Assembly: GCA_036426205.1 (NCBI GenBank)
Contig: CM071586.1
Coordinates: forward strand, 10,385,383 to 10,449,382
Reading direction: 5' to 3'
From: Ascaphus truei
Taxonomy: Eukaryota; Chordata; Amphibia; Anura; Ascaphidae
Length of the DNA stretch: 64,000 nt
Positions 16,906 through 26,852 of the stretch are shown here, piece after piece; positions within the stretch are counted from its first letter, which is position 1, and the number at the start of each line of letters is the position of its first letter. The notes under the pieces are model-generated. The model was not told the origin of the DNA. It saw only the letters and a program-made list of their open reading frames with translations, and searched no databases. The position numbers and the translations under genes are program-made.

Positions 16906-17224
16906 ATTCCTCCCCCTGAATTTTCTCCCCCTGCATTTCCTCACCTGCCACGCTCCTCGTGCTGTCACTGGTTCTCTCCCCCCTCGTGGCCTCAGCCGAA
17001 CTCCCTGCCACCCTCCTCCTGCTCCTCGGGGATGTTGAGCCGTAGAGAGTGTGCTCTGGGGGGTGGGGGGAAGTGGGAGAGCGACACAAACACACACCTA
17101 CCTCTACTTCCGGGCGCCGCCATCTTAGGCACTCGGCGCCACGAGGGAGGAAGGGAGTCCTTCTAGGCACCGCCATATTAAACACTCGGCGCCACGAGGC
17201 AGCTGCAGGCTGCCTGGCCACTGC

Positions 17225-17470
17225 CTGTTCCCCCGCTGGGGAGGGAGGTGAGTGGAGTGCCGGGTAGGGAGGTGAGTGGAGCGCTGGGGAGGGAGGTGAG
17301 TGGAGTGCCAGGGAGGGAGGTGAGTGGAGCACTGGGGAGGGAGGTGAGTGGAGCACTGGGGAGGGAGGTGAGTGGAGCGCCGGGGAGGGAGGTGAGTGGA
17401 GCACCGGGGAGGGAGGTGAGTGGAGCGCTGGGGAGGGAGGTGAGTGAGTGCCGGGGAGGGAGGTCAGTGT
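17225..17470 (+). repeat. Minisatellite inside the Helitron, unit about 24 bp
   Basis: About ten copies of 'gggagggaggtgagtggagc' followed by 'gccg' or a close variant. They are very regular, suggesting recent expansion. A (GT)n-rich tract follows at 17490-17540. Confidence 0.92.
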
Positions 17471-17657
17471 GATGGGAGATGGAGAGGACAGTGAGTGTGT
17501 GAGTGTGTGTGTGCGTGTGCGTGTGCGTGTGTGTGTGGCCGAGGGGGAAGACAGTGGCAGTTGGGTGACGTCAGACCCACAATCTGATTGGCCAGAGGCT
17601 GAGGACCAATCAGCTTCATCGCAGATAGCACTAAACTTTTGATTTTATATATTAAGA

Positions 17658-18178
17658 TATGGCTGGAAAACACATTAGCGAACTGGAGGGCTGTGACTGC
17701 TGTTTCATAGCTCTTCTGAGTATACTGAATAGAATGAGATTGGGTAATTTCAGCAAAATGACACATTTGTTTTATGATACAATTCAATTCAGTTGAAGAA
17801 GCTAGTAGCACAAATTCAGAGCTTTCTTAATCTGCTTGTTGAAAAAGGGTGTTTGCAAAAAAAAAAAAAAAACAACCAGAGACGCCACTTTGGTGTATAT
17901 AGAAGAGGGCCCTAAGTCCGCCAAAGAAAACATCTAAAAAAAACTCTGTAAATATCACAGCATGCAGGCCTGTATAGTCAGCTATTTTCCAAACATACAT
18001 TGGCAGTGCTGTTAAGAACTAGAGAGAAACACGCAGATAAAGGTCCTGTAGAATTTTGTGCTTTCAAGCTTTATTATGAGATTGCTGTCACGGTTCTACT
18101 GTATGTGTCTGTAAATAATTGTGCAATGAATGAGTTAATGAGGTATAATATAATGTTTATTTTTTATACCATTTACAT

Positions 18179-18223
<45 letters not shown>

Positions 18224-18376
18224 TCCTCTCAATGCTCGTCTTATGTGTAAAGTTTATAGGGAAATAAAGACGGCAGCTTAAGAGATGGCACTGGTACGTA
18301 TAAGAAGTTGGTAAGATGTCTGTTTCATATTTTTATTCATATTGTCCTACTATTGCTATTTGTATTTTTATATCAC
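17658..18376. other. TRIM 5' flank with (CA)n
   Basis: Non-coding. It holds an A tract near 17858 and a (CA)n microsatellite at about 18183-18215. From about 18225 to the TRIM start the sequence matches the inverted 45540-45845 region, so the duplicated TRIM unit begins here. Confidence 0.6.
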
Positions 18377-18407
18377 GTTACAAATAATTGCCTGGTCTCC
18401 CGTGACA
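18377..18407 (+). promoter_or_regulatory. R1-type LTR end upstream of TRIM copy 1
   Basis: Ends GGTCTCCCGTGACA (18394-18407) preceded by 'acaaataattgcct', closely resembling the R1 end at 39081-39108. It lies about 140 bp before the start codon, and the same motif lies in the corresponding place upstream of TRIM copy 3. A contribution of LTR sequence to the promoter is an inference only. Confidence 0.45.
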
Positions 18408-18516
18408 TACATTACTCTCATTCCTCATATTGTATAGTGCAGCCAGGAACTTACAGGGTTACTAGTCTGAGTAACAAACTCCCCGCCCCCTGTGTGCTGA
18501 ATAATAAGAGAATTTA

Positions 18517-18528
18517 AGTTTCGTTTCC
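18517..18528 (-). promoter_or_regulatory. Degenerate interferon-response-like element
   Basis: Minus strand reads GGAAACGAAACT, two GAAA units with spacing 1. The ISRE rule is GAAANNGAAA. TRIM copy 3 has an exact GAAACTGAAA at the matching place, where copy 1 reads GAAACTTAAA. It sits only about 20 bp before the start codon, so a promoter role is uncertain. Confidence 0.3.
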
Positions 18529-18545
18529 TGTTGCTGCTTCCAAGC

Positions 18546-20129
18546 ATGGCGTCTGCTGATCTAAGAGAGGAGCTAACCTGCCCCATCTGCCTGAGCACTT
18601 ATACCCAGCCTGTAACGCTGAGATGTGGGCATAACTTCTGCCAGGGCTGTATTGGGAGTGTGTGGGATTCCCAGGAGGGATCTGGACTTTATACCTGTCC
18701 TGAATGCAGAGCAGAGTTTCAGGGGCGTCCTGCACTGCAGAGGAATCTGAAGCTGTGTAACATAATGGAACGTTTCTTTTCTACTCAGCCGGAGCAGGAG
18801 GAGGCTGTGATCTTTTGCACTTACTGTGACTCCTCTGTACCCGCTGCTAAAACATGTCTGCAGTGTGAAGTCTCCCTGTGTGATGTTCACCTAAAGAAAC
18901 ACAGCAAGTCAGAGGAACACGTCTTAACTGAGCCAACCACTTCCTTAAAGAACAGGAAATGTCCCGTCCACAAGAAGCTCTTGGAGTGTTACTGCACTGA
19001 GGATGCTGCCTGTATCTGTTTATCCTGCTGTGTGTTTGGAGAGCACAGGGGACACCAGGTGGAGTCGCTGAATGAGGTCTCTGAGAAGAAGAAGGAGAAA
19101 CTGAGAAATGTTCTGAAGAAACTGACCTCAGTGAGAGAGGAGACTGAGAAAAGAGCCCAGAGTCTGCAGGAACAGAGGAGAGAAGTGCAAGAAAAAGCAG
19201 CTGGGGTAACAGACCGAGTCACTGCCCTGATTAGGGGCATCAAGGAACAGCTGGAAGTCCTAGAGAAGCGAGCCCTGAGTGAGATCACCAGGTGGGAAGA
19301 GCAGGTTTCTCTCCGAGTCTCTAATCTAATCCAGCAGCTGGAAATTAAGAAGAACGAGCTGTCCAGGAAGATGCTTCACATTGAGGAGCTGTGCAACATC
19401 ACTGATCCATTAACTGTCTTACAAGGACGGGAATCAGACAATGCTGACTTCTGTGAGGCTGAGGAGGGAGGTAATGAGGACAGAGAGAGAGAGGGTAATA
19501 AGGTCCCTGCTGTAGGGGATTTGTATGAGGTTCTGATCCCACTGACTTTACAGAGATTAGCTGATATTGTGACTGATCTAATAGCAAAGAGCGGAATCTA
19601 TGTGCAGGAGGCTTCAGGCATATTACTGGATCTAAATACAGCTGCTAATGATGTATATGTATCAGGTGACCTGAAAACTGCATCCTGGTCAGAAACAGAC
19701 CAGTTACGCCCGGATACACCAGAGAGATTTAGGGATTATCAGGTTTTAAGCACCAGGAGTTTTTCCTCAGGACAACATTACTGGGAAGTGGAGATCAGTG
19801 AATCAGGGTACAGGTGGGTGGGGATTTCCTATCCCAGTATAGAAAGGAAAGTACGTCAGTCCCTCATAGGACATAATAAGAAGTCCTGGGGTTTGCGCAT
19901 GTGGGATAATAATCATACAGTGATACATGACTCAATACGTACACGGATATATCCCGAGTCTCCCTTGCAGAGATTACGAATATACCTGGACTATGAGGCT
20001 GGGCGGCTGTCCTTTTATCAGCTGTGTGACCCGATCAGACACTTACACACTGTCACTGCCACCTTCACTGAGCCTCTTCATGCTGCGTTCTGGGTATATG
20101 ATAATGGCTGGGTCAGAATCAGGAGCTAG
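18546..20129 (+). CDS. TRIM25-like E3 ubiquitin ligase (copy 1, intact)
   Basis: Single-exon 527-residue tripartite-motif protein. The start is the ATG opening [10 protein letters not shown]; the frame extends 5 codons upstream only through a non-ATG start. RING: C12-x2-C15, C27-x-H29, C32-x2-C35, C51-x2-C54, all C3HC4 ligands present. Two B-box-type Cys/His clusters follow at about 84-115 and 140-175, then a coiled coil (about 180-290) and a C-terminal PRY-SPRY (about 335-527) with LDLNTA, WEVEIS and the late LxFY block. TRIM25-like proteins of this build conjugate ubiquitin, commonly in the cytoplasm, and many act in antiviral signalling; the SPRY target cannot be predicted. A tandem copy lies downstream and an inverted one at 43.9-45.5 kb. 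Amphibian expansions of this family are common, so orthology to a single named gene is not claimed. Confidence 0.92.
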   Translation: MASADLREELTCPICLSTYTQPVTLRCGHNFCQGCIGSVWDSQEGSGLYTCPECRAEFQGRPALQRNLKLCNIMERFFSTQPEQEEAVIFCTYCDSSVPAAKTCLQCEVSLCDVHLKKHSKSEEHVLTEPTTSLKNRKCPVHKKLLECYCTEDAACICLSCCVFGEHRGHQVESLNEVSEKKKEKLRNVLKKLTSVREETEKRAQSLQEQRREVQEKAAGVTDRVTALIRGIKEQLEVLEKRALSEITRWEEQVSLRVSNLIQQLEIKKNELSRKMLHIEELCNITDPLTVLQGRESDNADFCEAEEGGNEDREREGNKVPAVGDLYEVLIPLTLQRLADIVTDLIAKSGIYVQEASGILLDLNTAANDVYVSGDLKTASWSETDQLRPDTPERFRDYQVLSTRSFSSGQHYWEVEISESGYRWVGISYPSIERKVRQSLIGHNKKSWGLRMWDNNHTVIHDSIRTRIYPESPLQRLRIYLDYEAGRLSFYQLCDPIRHLHTVTATFTEPLHAAFWVYDNGWVRIRS

Positions 20130-20374
20130 GAATACTGATCCCGGCCCAGCAGGGGAACCCATAGAAATAGTATATTTAATATAGTACATAGAAATAAGAA
20201 TATACTGGGAGGGTTTCAGTGAGCGAGGGAGAGAAAAGGGGAATATATATCATGTATTAATCAGTTACCCAGAGGGCCCCTTCAGCACTTTGCAATGTGT
20301 GTATATATATACTATATACTATATATACTATATATATAGTGCAGAATAAATGAGTTCTTCTTGGACTAACAATT
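20130..20374 (+). other. TRIM copy 1 3' flank
   Basis: Matches the flank of copy 2 (from 22175) closely until about 20300, where an AT dinucleotide stretch begins and homology stops just before the foldback. This marks the tandem duplication junction. Confidence 0.7.
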
Positions 20375-20534
20375 TATGTCATAGGACAAGCTTTCGAGAG
20401 TTATCCTCTCTTCTTCAGGTCTTCAATACTGATAAACAAAGGGTTCAATGGCTAAAACAGTGTGGAGAGAGGGGAAAAAAAGGGGGGGAAAACCAACAGA
20501 TTTTTTCCTTTTTTTTTCTTCCTTTTTTCCCCCC

Positions 20535-20587
<53 letters not shown>

Positions 20588-20632
20588 CCTGAAGAAGAGA
20601 GGATAACTCTCGAAAGCTTGTCCTATGACATA
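20375..20632. repeat. Perfect 48-bp foldback around a poly-A tract
   Basis: Left arm 20375-20422 and right arm 20585-20632 are exact reverse complements over 48 bp. The loop contains G-rich and T-rich runs and an A run of 47 (20539-20585). Each arm, read in the right-arm sense, contains CTGAAGA, a GAGAG/CTCTC stem, GAAA and then a GTC, a hammerhead-like order typical of PLE ends. The right arm abuts the TRIM copy 2 coding sequence exactly. It may be an insertion or an assembly join. Confidence 0.85.
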
Positions 20633-22174
20633 CTGAGAGAGGAGCTAACCTGCCCCATCTGCCTGAGCATTTATACCCAGCCTGTAACGCTGACATGTGG
20701 GCATAACTTCTGCCAGGGCTGTATTGGGAGTGTGTGGGATTCCCAGGGGGGATCTGGACTTTATACCTGTCCTGAATGCAGAGCAGAGTTTCAGGAGCGT
20801 CCTGCACTGCAGAGGAACCTGAAGCTGTGTAACATAGCGGAGCGTTTCCTTTCTACTCAGCCGGAGCAGGAGGAGGCTGTGATCTTCTGCACTTACTGTG
20901 TTACCTCCTCTGTACCCGCTGCTAAAACATGTCTGCTGTGTGACGCCTCCCTGTGTGATATTCACCTAGAGAGACACAGCAAGTCAGAGGAACACGTCTT
21001 AACTGAGCCAACCACCTCCTTAAAGAACAGGAAATGTCCCGTCCACAAGAAGATCCTGAAGTATTACTGCACTGAGGATGCTGCCTGTATCTGTTTGTCC
21101 TGCTGCCTGGTCGGAGAGCACATGGGACACCAGGTGGAGTCGCTGAATGAGGCCTCTGAGAAGAAGAAGGTGAAACTGAGACATGTTCTGGAGAAACTGA
21201 CCTCAGTGAGAGAGGAGACTGAGAAAAGGGCCCAGAGTCTGCAGGGACAGAAGAGAGAAGTGCACGAGAAAGCAGCCGGGGTAACAGCCCGAGTCACTGC
21301 CCTGATTAGGGACATCAGGGCACAGCTGGATGTCCTAGAGAAGCGAGTCCTGAGTGAGATCACCAGGTGGGAAGAGCAGGTTTCTCTCCGAGTCTCTGAT
21401 CTAATCCAGCAGCTGGAAATAAAGAAGGACGACCTGTCCAGGAAGATGCTTCACATTGAGGAGCTGAGCAACATCACTGATCCAGTAACTGTCTTACAGG
21501 GACGGGAGTCAGACAATGCTGAGGACACAGAGAGAGAGGGTAATAAGGTCCCTGCTGTAGGGGATTTGGATGAGGTTCTGATCCCACTGACCTTACAGAG
21601 ATTAGCTGATATTGTGACTGATCTAAAAGCAAAGAGCGGGTTCTATGTGCAGGGGGATTCAGGCATATTACTGGATGTAAATACAGCTGCTAATGATGTA
21701 TCTGTATCAGGTGACCTGAAAACTGCATCCTGGTCAGAAACAGACCAGTTACGCCCAGATACACCAGGGAGATTTGAGTTTAATCAGGTTTTAAGCACCA
21801 GGAGTTTTTCCTCAGGACAACATTACTGGGAAGTGGAGATCAGTGAATCAGGGGACAGGGTGGTAGGGATTTCCTATCCCAGTATAGTAAGGAAAGGAGG
21901 TCAGTCCTACATAGGAGATAATAAGAAGTCCTGGGGTTTGTGCATGTGGGATGATGATTATTCAGTGATACATGACACAATACGAACACGGATATATCCC
22001 GCGTCTCCCGTGCAGAGATTAGGAATATACCTGGACTATGAGGCTGGGCGGCTGTCCTTTTATCAGCTGTGTGACCCGATCAGACACTTACACACCGTCA
22101 CTGCCACCTTCACTGAGCCTCTTCATGCTGCGTTCTCTGTATGTGAGAAAGGCTGGGTCAGAACCAGGAGCTAG
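20633..22174 (+). pseudogene. TRIM25-like gene copy 2, 5' end lost
   Basis: Homologous to copy 1 from codon 6 (LREEL) to the stop: RING with all eight ligands, B-boxes, coiled coil and PRY-SPRY, slightly shorter in the acidic linker before the SPRY (NADFCEAEEGGNEDRE is shortened). The upstream start ATG and 5' untranslated sequence present in copies 1 and 3 are missing; the reading frame instead runs back through the foldback and poly-A into a GTG. There is no in-frame ATG before one in the second B-box region. The body is otherwise open, with many conservative differences from copy 1, so loss of the start looks recent or is an assembly error. An upstream exon supplying a start is a less likely alternative. 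Confidence 0.8.
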
Positions 22175-22770
22175 GAGTTCTGATCCCGGCCCAGCAGGGG
22201 AACCCATAGAAACAGTATATATAATATAGCACATAGAAATAAGAATATACTGGGAGGGAATCAGTGAGCGAGGGAGAGAACAGGGGAATATATCTCATGT
22301 ATTAATCAGTTACCCAGAGGGCCCCTTCAGCACTTTGCAATGTGTATATATATATTATCTCACATACCTGTCCTGGGGATATCTGATTGCGTTAATCTGT
22401 GTTTAGTTCCTGTTCTGGGAGCGAGCGTATAGAAGTAATATAGGAGCGTATATACCCATTACATATATATGTTTGTGCTGTGTCAGTAAATGGAAATGCT
22501 TTATAATATAAGAATTGTATTATGCAGAATAACATATTCCTGCTTCTCCCTGAGAATGTTTGTCAGACAAGTGTTTATCTCACCGCGTCTCTCATCTCAT
22601 TTAATAAATGTTATCACAATATTTCTAGGTGTGTGATACTGTAAAGAGATGCGTCAGTTCCCCGGATATAACTCTGCCGCTGATTTATTTTGGCCCTAGG
22701 TGGGACGGCATCTTTAAAGGCGCGTGGGATAATAATATAATATCTGATAGTCTTATTAATCGTGTCACCT
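22175..22770 (+). other. TRIM copy 2 3' flank
   Basis: Non-coding; matches, inverted, 43365-43932 beyond TRIM copy 3 and, more decayed, 57640-57960. The right edge of the shared unit lies near 22765 ('actatcagatattatatt' in the inverted copy). Confidence 0.75.
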
Positions 22771-22796
22771 CCCAATGAGCGTTTATTCTATTCCCG

Positions 22797-23131
22797 TTGG
22801 ATGTCGGTTTCTTCACACACGGACAAGCTAAGTCTAAAGATAAATTCACAGACAATCCTTTATTTATTACTTCATATAGCTGCCATGCAAATAACATAAA
22901 ATCAATCATTCTTAAATATTGGCACATTTTGGATTTGGTCCAAAGCGTAAAAACTTTTGTAAAAAATCCTTCCAAATTTACCTTTAGGAGAGCTAACACC
23001 CTCTCCACTTACCTTTCACCGAGCCTCTATGAAACCCCTACAAAGATAACTAAAGGTTTTTGCCCCTTAAAAGGTTTCTATAAATGTGGTTATTGTAGTG
23101 TATGCAAACATGCAAAACCTATTAAAACCAT
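22797..23131 (+). pseudogene. Penelope-like element fragment (RT C-terminus)
   Basis: The translation shows the PLE segment after the reverse transcriptase core: FITSYSCHANNIKSIILKYW, then RRANTLSTYLSPS, then a CGYCSVC cysteine pair. It resembles the corresponding parts at 35240-35530 and 28507-28740 but is a distinct, more divergent family. It is truncated at both ends and has no start codon of its own. Its right end runs into G/C homopolymers. Confidence 0.7.
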
Positions 23132-23364
23132 TTCCCCCCCCCCCCTCCGAGGGTTGGGGGGGGGGGCCCCCCTTTGGTTATGGTTTTCCTCCCCCCCCCC
23201 CCCCCCCCTTCAGAGCTCGGCAGCAGTGGGTCACTGGGGGGCGGGAGGGTTGTGATTCCCCCCCCCCCACCCCCGACTGGGATGGGTCAGGCGGTAGGGT
23301 TGTGCGGCGGCGGCGGCTCACTGCAGGTGGGTTAGTGACAGGGTGCGGCGGCTGACTTTGGGTG
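23132..23364. repeat. G/C homopolymer-rich low complexity
   Basis: Dominated by runs of C or G up to about 16 long. Base calls here are likely unreliable. Confidence 0.7.
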
Positions 23365-23430
23365 CGGTGTGTATTGTATGTCTTTATTTATATAGCGCCA
23401 TTAATGTACATAGCGCTTCAGGGGGTGTGA
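23365..23430 (-). mobile_element. L2-type retroposon tail
   Basis: Minus strand reads 'gcgctatgtacattaatggc' and then 'gctatataaataaag', matching the tail at 13925-13965 apart from a few bases. Confidence 0.5.
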
Positions 23431-23539
23431 CGGGGGGGGTGGCAGCAGCGCACTTACAGTGGGGCAGGGCGTCCGCTGTGGTGGCGGGCGGGAGCAGGGT
23501 CGTCAACAGAAAGCATGGGGCCCAGGACAAATGAAAGGA

Positions 23540-23990
23540 GTAAGGCACCCCGGCGTGCGGGCGGGAGAGAGGCGACGGCCGGAAGTGTGTGCGGCGTACG
23601 GGCGGGAGAGAGGCGGCAGGGAGAGAGGCGACGGCCGGAAGTGTGTGCAGCGTGCGGGCGGGAGAGAGGTGGCAGGGAGAGAGGCGAGGGCCGGAAGTGT
23701 GTGCGGCGTGCAGGCGGGAGAGAGGCGGCAGGGAGAGAGGCGACGGCCGGAAGTGTGTGCAGCGTGCGGGCGGGAGAGAGGTGGCAGGGAGAGAGGCGAG
23801 GGCCGGAAGTGTGTGCGGCGTGCAGGCGGGAGAGAGGCGGCAGGGAGAGAGGCGACGGCCGGAAGTGTGTGCAGCGTGCGGGCGGGAGAGAGGTGGCAGG
23901 GAGAGAGGCGGTGGCCAAAAGTGTGTGCGGCGTGCCAGGGGGTAGGGGGAGACCAGGGGGGGTGGTAGAGGCGGCAGGGAGAGAGGCGAT
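23540..23990 (+). repeat. Minisatellite with alternating 62-bp variants
   Basis: Units contain 'ggcgggagagaggcggcagg', 'gagagaggcgacggccggaa' and 'gtgtgtgcggcgtgc'. Two variants alternate (gcggcgtgcagg with gaggcgg, versus gcagcgtgcggg with gaggtgg), making an approximately 124-bp higher-order period. The array ends next to PLE sequence. Confidence 0.9.
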
Positions 23991-24376
23991 GGTTTTAAAT
24001 GTAGGGACTTCAAGTCAAATGTTACAGTGATTTAATTCCCGATTAAATCATTCATCACCTGCAAAAGTCCTTTTGTGGTCTATCTGTTAGAGTGCCCGTG
24101 TGGGCTACAATATGTAGGGCGGACAGGTAGACCATTGAAACGACGTTTTGCAGAACATGTTTATAATATTAAAACCATTTTAAATTGAAACATGATCAAA
24201 ACCGTACAGCATTGGTATGATAAGGGCATTGAATGCCCCAAACAAAATTGGAGAGGGGGAGATAAGATGAATCTAATATCCAGACGCGAAAGCTTCTGGA
24301 TATATACCCTTAAAACTCTGACCCCAAGAGGTCTGAATATAGAATTCGATCTGGCATCTTTTCTGAAAGATGGCTA
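23991..24376 (+). pseudogene. PLE GIY-YIG domain remnant (upstream copy)
   Basis: Nearly identical to 28744-29162. The frames include a decayed GIY-YIG core (LECPCGLQYVGRT, then RRFAEH) and the C-terminus GLNIEFDLASFLKDG before a stop. It is 5'-truncated at the minisatellite. It is the left half of a head-to-tail pair, as is usual for Penelope-like elements whose left repeat carries the 3' end of an upstream copy. Confidence 0.75.
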
Positions 24377-25470
24377 GGTCAGTTCTGTATTCGAAGGGCA
24401 TTCTCTTACCAATCCTCTGATTTAAAAACTTTTTTCCTCTGTGTTCTCTGTTCAATGAACTCAATGGTAGTTTCCCTCGGTAGTATAAGGTCTTATAACC
24501 CCCGTGGAGTTGCTAGCATTATCAATTTTTTAATCATTGTATGTATAGTAATTGTCTGTTTATTGCAGGTTAAGTGATGTATGTTTTTCATGTAGTATAT
24601 ATGTAAGATGTATGTATATCAAGTCCGATTTTCGATATGTGATTTAGGTATTAAGTAGGAGGTTCTAGTTGGGTAATCATCCAATGGGAGCTCTGCGGAC
24701 ATTCCTTAATGTGTTTAAATAGCACATACTGCCCCCATAACTCCATTACCCCTGAAGAAGTGACGTCAATAGTCACGAAACCCGCGTAGGGTGGAGTTCT
24801 CTCAGGACGTGATACAGCGTGCACGCGTGTGGGGAGGAGAAGGGGCGCACTAGCAGTGATGTCATCGGAGGGGGACAAGGCGCTCCGAGTCGCGGCCACG
24901 AAGTGGGGATCCACGCTAGGTCCCACCTCCATCTGCATCACCCCGGTATCCTCTCACACAAGCGGACGGCACATTGTATCCTGTGCATAGGGACTATCGG
25001 CATGTGAGTGTACTGTTGTTTAGTCCTGTAGTTGTTTATTAAATTTTACGGTATCATACCATTGGTGCCTTTATTTCTCCTTGTATTCCGGTGTCTGGTG
25101 TTGCGAGCGTGTATCTAAAGAGGAGCTACATCGCCTGACAACCCATAGATGAGCAGCTAGCCGGGAAGGAAGTTAAAGATACCTTTTAAGGCCCCTGTTT
25201 CTCTATTTTTAAGTAAGTAGCTGGCAACGGTGGGGGAGATAACGATTGACCAGAAGTACTGCGCAATGGTTGTTCTGTTTTGTATAATTACAGATCTGGT
25301 TCCACTATTATAAAGGACTTCAATTGCGATTGGATTCCGGATCCATTCTCCATCCCTGCTACCAAGATTTTGGGACTTCATTTTTTGTCAGGTTTATATA
25401 CCCGATAGTGCGCCAAGGACTATTTTGTTTTTGTTCATTGTTTGTTTTATTTTTTGTGTATTCTATGCTA
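24377..25470 (+). mobile_element. PLE left terminal repeat (pLTR)
   Basis: From 24377 to 24943 it is a direct repeat of 29163-29731, about 95 % alike by eye. A further block at 25411-25466 recurs at 29730-29786, so the right repeat lacks the intervening 0.47 kb. The hammerhead motif at 24741-24796 lies inside. It precedes ORF1, the usual PLE arrangement. Confidence 0.75.
24741..24796 (+). ncRNA. Hammerhead ribozyme, PLE type, one extra base
   Basis: Core CTGAAGA at 24752-24758, one extra A at 24759, stem II GTGAC/GTCAC (24760-24764 with 24772-24776), GAAA at 24777-24780, a two-pair stem III and GTA at 24786-24788. Stem I pairs CTCC and ACCC (24741-24751, three-base bulge) with GGGTGGAG at 24789-24796. 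This is the short-stem-III type I form described for Penelope-like elements. The extra A may lower activity. Confidence 0.72.
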
Positions 25471-25737
25471 ATGTTGTACTTACCTTGTGGATAGGTTTGT
25501 TTTTTCATTCCTTAGGCAGCCATTCTCCCAGTCTGTCACATCAGTCTGTGGGATCCCCTAATATATTGTCACATCTTTTAAAGGAGATTCCAACAATTTA
25601 GAGCACTTATCAATCATTATAGTGTATTGTTTAGTTAGGTTAATAGGTTGAGCGCTTAGTATATGTTTAGTTAAAATCTTTTTTCACTGTATTTGTATCC
25701 ATTGCACATATCAGCAGCCAACCATTATATATTTAAA

Positions 25738-26841
25738 ATGTCACTTTTTTCTAGTCGAGCACTTCGTAGTTGTAATTTAGATAGCATCTTTGCAGATGAC
25801 ACAGAGGTGGAACACATAGATGTAGACACTGAAACTTTAGACACTCTATTCAATAAAGTAGAAAAACTCCTCACACAAGAAATGAGGCAGATCTGGGAAA
25901 TGGTAGCATTGAAAAAATATATAGAACATAAAAGGATACCGAGAGGACTTAGGGTCCTTAAAGTACCGACACTTGAGACAGAGAATGAGGAATTCATGAA
26001 GGAGTGGAATTATCTTCTCGATACTTGTGCGTTTGGTTTAGTTAATTTATCTATTCAGTATAGAACTAAATCCCTAGATGTTTTGGATAAAGAGATTGTA
26101 GAAATCCAAGAGAAATTGGGCCACTTCTCTGAGCTCAAAGAGTATAAAGTATTGGATGAAAAAATCTCACAGAGGATAGAAAAATTGGAGAAGGAGGTTA
26201 TTAGTTCAAAACAGAAAAAATTTATAAGGGATAAAAAGGACTATGAACAAAATAGACAAAGGGTCAGGAAATCGGAAAAGAAGGTCATTATTGTAGAGGA
26301 AACCCCTACAGTGGAGGATAAGTCTACACCTACCAATAAGAGAATGATACTAAGGGAAGACACAAAATCAAAAAAAGATAGCAATCTAATAATCAAATCA
26401 TCTAATAAAAAGGTGGCATCTCAACGTCCTTATTTGGGAGCTCGGCCACAAGCACAATTTAGGAATGATCCCCATAGATATCATGGTCCATCACGTGGAG
26501 GGTACACTAATGGCCATGGTAGATATGAGCATCATGAGTACTACCATGATGGACCAAAGGATGGCCCTAGAGGTTATGATAATAATGTTTTTAGACCAAA
26601 CAATAGTTTCAGACCCTATAACATACCATCTAGGGATCAAGAGAGTAACCAGTATCAAATGTCTTTTTTAGATCACGACAGGGATTACGACTTCCCTCCA
26701 AGGAGAAACAGCGAGACAGACAACCTAGTAGGGAGACAGGATACCCCACGATCTGCGAGACGCAAAAGAACAGAGGATTCAGAGGAAAAAGAGGAGGAAG
26801 TAGGAAAGAGAAAAAAGTCAGACCAAGCGAGCCATCGATAG
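25738..26841 (+). CDS. PLE ORF1 protein (Neptune-type element)
   Basis: Open frame of 367 residues from ATG 25738 (MSLFSSRALRSCNLDSIF); the longer frame needs a TTG start. The N-terminal half is helical and charged with likely coiled coil (about 115-185, rich in E, K, L). The C-terminal third is low-complexity: Tyr/His/Gly/Arg-rich (about 240-310), then very basic (RKRTED, KRKKS) like an RNA-binding tail. It lies directly upstream of, and overlaps out of frame with, the reverse transcriptase ORF, so it is the first ORF of the same element. Its biochemical role is not known to me; nucleic-acid binding is inferred from composition. It is undamaged, unlike ORF2. Confidence 0.7.
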   Translation: MSLFSSRALRSCNLDSIFADDTEVEHIDVDTETLDTLFNKVEKLLTQEMRQIWEMVALKKYIEHKRIPRGLRVLKVPTLETENEEFMKEWNYLLDTCAFGLVNLSIQYRTKSLDVLDKEIVEIQEKLGHFSELKEYKVLDEKISQRIEKLEKEVISSKQKKFIRDKKDYEQNRQRVRKSEKKVIIVEETPTVEDKSTPTNKRMILREDTKSKKDSNLIIKSSNKKVASQRPYLGARPQAQFRNDPHRYHGPSRGGYTNGHGRYEHHEYYHDGPKDGPRGYDNNVFRPNNSFRPYNIPSRDQESNQYQMSFLDHDRDYDFPPRRNSETDNLVGRQDTPRSARRKRTEDSEEKEEEVGKRKKSDQASHR

Positions 26842-26852
26842 AGGTTAGCAAT

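Larger units (their letters stand above)
16511..17657 (-). mobile_element. Non-autonomous Helitron, both ends present
   Basis: Read on the minus strand it starts with TCTTAATATATAAAAT preceded by host A (5' end at 17657) and ends with a GC hairpin (CCGG-loop-CCGG) followed by TATATCAGCTAG and host T (3' end at 16511). This is the Helitron signature: 5' TC, 3' hairpin plus CTAG, insertion between A and T. It encodes no Rep/helicase, and most of its 1147 bp is two minisatellites. Confidence 0.82.

Noticed and set aside
20462..20631. N-terminal extension of TRIM copy 2 (poly-Phe, poly-Lys)
   Set aside because: Begins at GTG and is translated poly-T, poly-A and foldback arm; not a plausible protein segment.
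23384..24030. Arg/Glu-rich and Pro/Leu-rich frames of 150-210 codons
   Set aside because: All three frames of the 62-bp minisatellite are open; not gene-like.
23991..24376. A separate GIY-YIG gene
   Set aside because: Nearly identical to the PLE tail at 28744-29162 and followed by the same terminal repeat.
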